DNA of 64,000 nucleotides, taken from Typha latifolia (lineage: Eukaryota > Streptophyta > Magnoliopsida > Poales > Typhaceae). Position 1 is the first letter of the stretch. Each line of letters starts with the position of its first letter. The position numbers and the translations under genes were made by a program. Below the pieces are notes generated by a model, which saw nothing but the letters and a program-made list of their open reading frames with translations, had not been told where the DNA came from and did not search any database. The DNA is taken from positions 9,796,001 to 9,860,000 of the forward strand of contig CM034103.1 in assembly GCA_019914945.1 (NCBI GenBank), given 5' to 3'. This document shows, piece by piece, positions 58,312-64,000 of the stretch.

Positions 58312-58774
58312 CTCTCAACCTGGACGAGCTAGTTGTGGTAACAATTCGGTAAATGATAACTTCTGTGTTCGTTAGAAGGCTATGTAAGCTTGTTGTGTTG
58401 GTTGTGATGTTTGTGGGTCGGGTGACTAAGGACTATATAGTGAGGAATTAAGTGCCCATGTCAAAGTTGGCAGCAGTTGAAACAAGTAAAAAATGGAGGA
58501 TTGTATTGTAATATATTGACCCATTCAATGCTTTCGGGCGGTCCTTGCAGACTTCTATTTATATAGTGATACCTCTACATACTAATTGTTCTCGATTAAA
58601 CTGGGGTCAATTTTACGGGCGTCCGTCTGAAATAAGATTACAAGAATAGATGTTTTTCGTGAAAAGTTCAAACCCATCAAATAATCTGCAGGTCGTCTCG
58701 ATCCATTTCAATAATAGTCGATCTGCACTAACAAAGAAGAAGAAATAATGGTCTGTAATATATTGACCAGTCAA
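58312..58774 (-). promoter_or_regulatory. Promoter region of acyltransferase copy 8
   Basis: The TATA box CTATATAG at 58433-58440 has the same 122-base spacing to the ATG. The inverted W-box pair TTGACCAGTCAA is at 58763-58774. Both are unchanged although the sequence between has several substitutions and indels relative to the array. Confidence 0.62.
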
Positions 58775-59192
58775 TATCTTTTTTATTTATTTTTTAACTG
58801 GTCAAGTCTTGCTTTTCTTGTGATTGCTCGTATGCTTTTTAATAATGCCGTTTTCAATTAATATTAGAAAAGATTACCTCGAACTTGAGCAGAGTAACCT
58901 GACACGTCTCCCAAACAATTTAATATTTTATTATGGGGCTTGTCGCAAAGATACTTGTAAACTTTAAATCGATGGCTCGCTAGAGTGTTAACTTGATGGT
59001 TAATATATTGTTATTATTGACAGAGCAGATTAACAGTCAACTAACCCCATATTGATTACTTGAACTTTAAATCAATGACTCGCTAAAGTCTTAATTTGAT
59101 GGTTAATATATTGTTATTATTTATATAACAGATTAAACAGTCAACTAACCCCAAATTGATTACTTGGTTAACTATTAAATTTAACCTATATG
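58775..59192. other. Upstream flank of copy 8 with a ~103-bp tandem duplication
   Basis: It matches 920-1245 of unit 1. The segment beginning AACTTTAAATC is present twice (58960-59062 and 59063-59165), but only once in the array. Homology ends near 59191, where LTR-like sequence begins. Confidence 0.75.
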
Positions 59193-60513
59193 TGTTGTGC
59201 TTAAATGCGGAATAGGTGGGCGCTAGTGGAAGCGATTTTTAATTCCCCAAATAATACCAATGTGATAGTAAAAGATTTGGGTAAATCAAATATTAGCTAA
59301 ACTAGTATCAATATCAAAGGAAAATATTTAACTAAGGTGCTAAATATAGAGAACTTCTAAACACTCAAGATAACTATAAATAAGAATTCCAAATGCAAAC
59401 CACAAAAAGAAAAGAGAGACAACATTTACGGAGTTCGGCGATGTGCCTATGTCCACGGATAAAGCAATCTTCAATTTACTATGCAAATCACCAAACATAA
59501 AGAGTTTTCAACTCTAATATCACTCCAAATAATAATGGCTCTCCCCTCCAATTTTTTCCTCATACAAAATGCCCGCACTCAACCCTAAAACCAAACATTT
59601 CTATTTATAAGGTTGACTGAAAGTTGCTGAAAATCTCTCCTAGCATTCGATCGCGAGAAAAAACTTTAATCTAGAACACAAGAGGGCGTTTGAACTCTTG
59701 TGGGAACGTTCAAATGCTTACAAAGTACAAAACCTATCGGGAAATTGTATTCGAACGCTCCAAGGGATCGTTCAAATGCTCTTAAGCCAAATTTCAACTA
59801 TTCTTCACATCGCCGAAAACTTCAAGACTAGCAAATTTCTCTCCACTACTACAAAGTGACTACATATCCCATAATTTTACCGCCTGCAAATTTGTGTCAA
59901 AAGACGCCAAATCCAAAACAATCAAATATTGCGAGAATTCTAAAAAAATTTCAAATGGTCTTTACCATTGCAAAGTGCGTGCACTACTCCAAAACCCTAA
60001 AGGCAATCAACTATGGTGAGATTTCAAAGATGCCAAAGAAACTATCTCCACCAATGCGAAAAGAGTGAATGCACGATGCCATTTCCAAATAATCAATATG
60101 CAAATAATTGGTCAAGTTCAAACAATGTTGGACCTTGACCTAGTCACAACCGTATTGTCGTCATGAATAACCAAAAGTGCATATGTCATTCTGTCAGTAC
60201 ACCATGCAAACTCCTGGATCTTTATTCTCGGTCTACTAAATATAATTGATTTTTCTTTCTATAATTTTTTTTGCGCTAGGGTCTCCTCCTTATGCAAACT
60301 TGAGTCTTCTAAATTTAGATTCCTTGCTTTGGTAGAGTTTGGCGAAACGCTAGAGACTTCGATCTCCACCTGTTGTGAAAAGTCTTTGCCTATGTCATTC
60401 TGCAAATGCTCTTGATTAAAATTAGAAAACTTCCTAAAACTTACAACTCTCTTAGAGACCATATTCTTCAAATCTGGGCTTCGTAATTTTTGACCATATC
60501 TACCTATTATAGT
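59193..60513. mobile_element. Retrotransposon fragment, probably copia LTR-like
   Basis: It starts TGTTGTGC where copy 8 homology ends. It contains GGAGTTCGGCGATGTGCC and CCACGGAT words I associate with plant copia LTRs, a TATA-like CTATTTATAAGG (near 59602), and degenerate TTCGAACG words near 59750. Open frames 59856-60068 and 60259-60471 (minus) show no recognised domain. No second end or target duplication was found. Confidence 0.45.
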
Positions 60514-61331
60514 TGAAAAACCCTAGACAATGATATCACTCGTTCGCTTAAGTAAAATTCCGTAGAAATATTAGGAATGAAAGCAGAGATGAACGCTAAG
60601 ATTTTAACGTGGAAAAACCCAAACGGGAAAAAACCACGGATCTAAACTCGGATCAAAACCAATCACTAGAACAGTAGCAGTTACAAGACTAACTCACAAA
60701 ACAACCCGTCAATCCAAACGACTTTGTTCCTCTCAGTCTTGCTCGCTAGAACCTACGATTCACTGCTTCTCGTGATTGAAGTCCAACTTCAGTAACCCTC
60801 GAGATTGATCTTTCATCTAGATAGCCCTTAAGACGAAAGATTCACTTTTGTTGATGAGTGGAACCTTGTTAGTTGAAGAACCGATGTAGCCTCAAGAAAT
60901 CTCCTTCAATAATGCTTCTTCAACCACACTAGAGACAGGGCATCACAATCCTTATATATGATCTCCAAGATAGAGCTCAATCCAAGTCTTATCCGTACTC
61001 ACGAAAGTCCAATTTTTTCAAACTTCGTTGGTGCGTTCGAACGCGACCCGGGTGCGTTCGAACGGCATGACTTGATCTAAGGTCCATTCGAACGGGCCCG
61101 AGTGCGTTCAAACGCGACAACTTGAATTCTTCAGGTTGCGTTCGAACGCATTTGTGAACGCGCACCGCGTTCGAACGCGTTTGTGAACGCGATGTGAACT
61201 CAACAGCTTTTCTCTAATAATTTTGCAATTTTTCAAACCAGAGATATTCTAGACTTGTATAAAACTCATATACATGTAAAAATACACTTAGAATATTTTG
61301 TACACAATTGCCAATAATTAAAAACCTAACA
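60514..61331 (-). mobile_element. Copia LTR (818 bp), probable 3' LTR
   Basis: On the minus strand it runs TGTTAGG (61331) to TTTTTCA (60514) and matches the solo LTR 42465-43534 in reverse. Flanks ATAGT and ATCTC are not a target duplication, and the internal side shows polypurine tracts, so it looks like the 3' LTR of a larger element extending to the right. GCGTTCGAACGC is present at 61033, 61138 and 61167. The minisatellite is contracted compared with 42650-42919. Confidence 0.82.
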
Positions 61332-61840
61332 ATCTCCTCATTTGGCAATTTGTGACAAAACATCTAGTTTACAAGATATTACAAAGAATTCAAAATGAGC
61401 ATTCAACAAGTCTAGTACTTTTAGCACATCAATCCCTGCAAATAAAAATATACCAAACCAAGATCAAGTGAAAATAACTTGAAATGAATAACAATCCAAA
61501 CACAAATTATCAAATAAGCAGTTCGCAAGTACTCAAGCAAATAAAGTTCACAGGTATTCACGCAAAGGTATTTAAGCAGTAAACAGAGCCTAGTAAACTC
61601 CCCCTATGCCATTACTCCCCCTACACCAGTAAACTCCTAAACTCCAAACACACGTCTAAACTCACACTCACTCTCCCCCTTTTTGGCACAAATGCCAATG
61701 ACTAGGAACTCGGAGGGAACTAACAATGAAGAATCGACAAGACAGAGTCGAGAACGGTCCCCTGACGTGCTTACTCAGCTCGTAAATCATTCACGACCGA
61801 ATGGAGGTCTTGCACCTGAGTGCTAAGCTGATCGAAACAG
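61332..61840 (-). other. Internal non-coding tract with several polypurine tracts
   Basis: The plus strand has CTCCCCCTATG (about 61597), CTCCCCCTACACC (about 61616) and CTCCCCCTTTTTGG (about 61674), which read as AGGGGGAG-type purine tracts on the minus strand, plus CAAATGAGGAGATT directly before the LTR. Multiple polypurine tracts upstream of the 3' LTR are, to my knowledge, typical of Sirevirus-type copia elements. Confidence 0.55.
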
Positions 61841-62743
61841 TTAGAGAACTATTTGTAACTCCCCCTCAGTGTGAGATGAGTCATCGTCCGAACTGTCATC
61901 AGAAATATCAAGGTGTGAGGAACGTCCAGCGGCGGAAGAGGAGAGCTTGAGAGGAGACGACTGATCATGAGCTTGACTCCGCTTAAGAGTAATCCGATCC
62001 AACGATTTTTGCGAAGTAAGAGAAGGTTCCGTGGCATCCACGCGCACCCCACTCTGAGTGCACAAATTTGTAATAAATATGCTAAATGGCAACCCTTCAC
62101 AGGGCACTTCTTTCTGTGCAGCTGTTAGAATAGAATCGTAAATCACCGCAGCCAAATCAACAGAAACTCCCAACAACATCGCATGAAGGAGGAAGGCACG
62201 ATTAGGACTAATACTGGAATGGCGAGTCTTGGGGGTGACATTGTACAGACAAAGCAAGTGAAGCATGCGAGCAACTGATGTCAGTTTCGCATGAGGCATC
62301 ATATTGCCCTTCTAACGTTCCCCTTTGATTAACACAGTACCAGCAAATTCATTGACATCAGGGAGTAGAGCAGACGACAGATATTGGAACTCACTATTAG
62401 GAAGTTGGAGTTCTGCACGAATAACATCGGAGTCCAAGTAGATCGAAACCTCACGGACAGTAGAACGTATACAGCGTTCTAATACTGTGACATTACTGAA
62501 AAATTCCCTAACCACTTCCACATATGCAGTCCCGCTCATCCGACACACGGATAACCATCCTCGCTCAGTAAAGATCTGTTCGATCTTCAAGGCAGAAAAA
62601 TCAGAAATGACCACAGGCTGTTCGCAAATAACAGGTCGAGTGCCAAAATTGTGTTTGTAATGCCCCGCAGCCGTAGGTGTAGAAAACTTGGGAGCCGAAG
62701 TAGGTGAGGAAGGCGGCCTAGGTTTCTTGGAAATTGTAGCTTT
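61841..62743 (-). pseudogene. Transposon-associated ORF between pol side and 3' LTR, nonsense-broken
   Basis: One minus-strand frame is open from 62743 to 61841 except for a single TAG at about 62312-62314. The part with YVEVVREFFSNV and the following NRAFLLHAMLLGVSVDLAAV and GLPFSIFITNLC stretches resemble the putative plant transposon protein family (PF20167-like), from memory. The C-terminal 50 residues are acidic and Ser/Asp-rich. No in-frame ATG opens it; a MPKK start at about 62751 is in another frame, so either a frameshift or splicing is needed. Its place before the 3' LTR would fit an extra ORF of a Sirevirus-like element, but a host or other transposon gene is possible. Confidence 0.5.
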
Positions 62744-63330
62744 TTAGGCATTCTTGAGAAAGAAACAAGATGCAAGATTCAATACATGCCCAAAGCAAAC
62801 AAAAAGATAGCAAGAAAAAAAAATCCAAGAAATCATTAAGGCCCTAAATGAAATCCATCATCCACTTGAAAACGCTAAGATATCACGTTCAATCACACAA
62901 GAAACATCAAGATAGTAACTTTAATGTGATCAAAACTCGAAAACACACGAAATCAATCAAGATCAAAATACGTAATTGAATAAAAAATAGGAAAATTGAT
63001 GGATTTTCATACCTTGCAAAAGTGAAGAAAAACTAGGAAATTCGGCCGAAAGATGCTAGATCCGGAGGAGAACTACCCTTTAAAAGGGTTTGTAGTGAGA
63101 AATTTGATGAAAAAGACCAAGATCTTGAAGATTTTAGAGGGAGAAAATGAAAGGTTTCTAGGATTTGGAAGATAAAAGATGAAAATCCTTGGGTTCGAAC
63201 GCAATATATAAAGAATCCTCAAGTGCGTTCGAACGCACCAGTCTGCGCGTTCAAACGCGCCAGGCACCGCGCTCGAACTCAAAAATTTGCGTTTGAATGC
63301 CCCCTTTTTATTAAGTAAAAAAATCTAAGA
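62744..63330 (-). other. Leader-like region upstream of the ORF, with TTCGAACG words
   Basis: The minus strand has a CT-rich leader and a GCAAG|GTATG sequence (near 63013) that could be a splice donor. GCGTTCGAACGC lies at 63225-63236, with degenerate copies at 63193 and 63245-63300. No coding region is seen; a 69-codon frame at 63073-63282 is not convincing. Confidence 0.35.
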
Positions 63331-64000
63331 AAAAAATCAAAAAATCTTTTTGGAGCTGCACTTCTAGAAATTCAAAATAGATTCAAGACATAGAATATGA
63401 CAATCGAATGAAATAAGTCATACACAGATCAATCAAATCATCAAAAGCATATTATAATTAATTCTAATGCATTACTCAAAATTAAATTAATCTTGATTGA
63501 TCATAACAATATGCATATGCAAGGTGAGCATAGATAACATGAAACATTTTTCTTAAATAAACTTTCCTATTTAAACAATGATACAACACAGTAGACAAAT
63601 CGACTTAGTATTCAAATTTGCACTTTTTGACTTATTCTCCATAACCGAACAAGAATTTTTCCTGTATTTTTTCCTATATATATAAACCATATAGGTGCAA
63701 TGATGGCTTTCACACATGAGTAGGTAGCCCTTTTCTTGTAGTACATATCAAACAATGTGCAAGAAGATATTCACAAACATCAAAAAAATTTATTTAATTT
63801 GCAAGCAATGTACTAAGTCAAACTAGACTCTAAACAAGATGGCTTTCACACTAACTTATTGTAGCCCTTTTCATTGATCTTTTATGAACACATTTGTGAT
63901 GACTAAGCATGAGGTTAAACTGTGCAAATCAACGTCAATAATAAGCTATTTAAAAAAAATTTCATGATGTCATGCTCACTCAAAAATATACACACGTTAT
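63331..64000. other. AT-rich sequence with a degenerate direct repeat
   Basis: GATGGCTTTCACAC followed some 15 bases later by TAGCCCTTTTC occurs at about 63703 and again at about 63838. No gene or known element is recognised to the window end. Confidence 0.5.

Overview
This is nuclear DNA of a flowering plant. The evidence is one BAHD-family acyltransferase gene in many copies, plant-type Ty3/gypsy and Ty1/copia retrotransposons, and a plant LINE with zinc-binding and RNase H-like domains. The GC-rich, apparently intronless acyltransferase most resembles the monocot agmatine/tryptamine hydroxycinnamoyltransferase group, so a monocot is likely; I cannot name the species. Nothing prokaryotic is present.

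Region 1 (1-31680) is a head-to-tail tandem array with a period of about 5.12 kb. Each unit holds a minus-strand acyltransferase gene (464 codons with stop), a promoter with a TATA box and an inverted pair of W-box cores, a GAGCC-rich block, a purine-rich minisatellite, a fragment of unknown origin, a piece of a copia LTR, and an AT-rich downstream flank. Seven copies are seen, the first cut by the window edge. The units are nearly identical, so the amplification or homogenisation is recent, yet every copy carries 1-4 single-base indels that break the frame. Most of these lie at CCTG/CCGG/CAG-like sites and several recur at one site in different copies. This raises the question of sequencing error at methylated CHG sites versus real decay. 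The array ends in a truncated promoter plus 5' CDS fragment (31681-32218).

Region 2 (32219-56004) is nested transposons. An old 5'-truncated LTR is split by a same-family solo LTR in opposite orientation (32453-35305, target duplication ATGAG). A copia gag-integrase remnant follows. Then a minus-strand LINE (about 40661-56004) is split by two LTR elements: a chromovirus-like gypsy (41835-48760, target duplication CCTAG), which itself carries two solo LTRs, and an Athila-like gypsy lacking gag to most of RT (50572-55761, imperfect target duplication).

Region 3 (56005-59192) is an eighth, more diverged acyltransferase locus. It is collinear over the full reading frame with one in-frame TAG as its only visible lesion. 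Region 4 (59193-64000) has an LTR-like fragment, a copia LTR, a tract with several polypurine tracts, a broken transposon-associated ORF and AT-rich sequence.

If any copies are functional, the acyltransferases would act in the cytosol, moving hydroxycinnamoyl groups from CoA to amines to give phenolamides; the W-box pair would fit stress-responsive expression. The LTRs of at least two unrelated retroelement families and one ORF leader share a recurring 12-bp palindrome, GCGTTCGAACGC.
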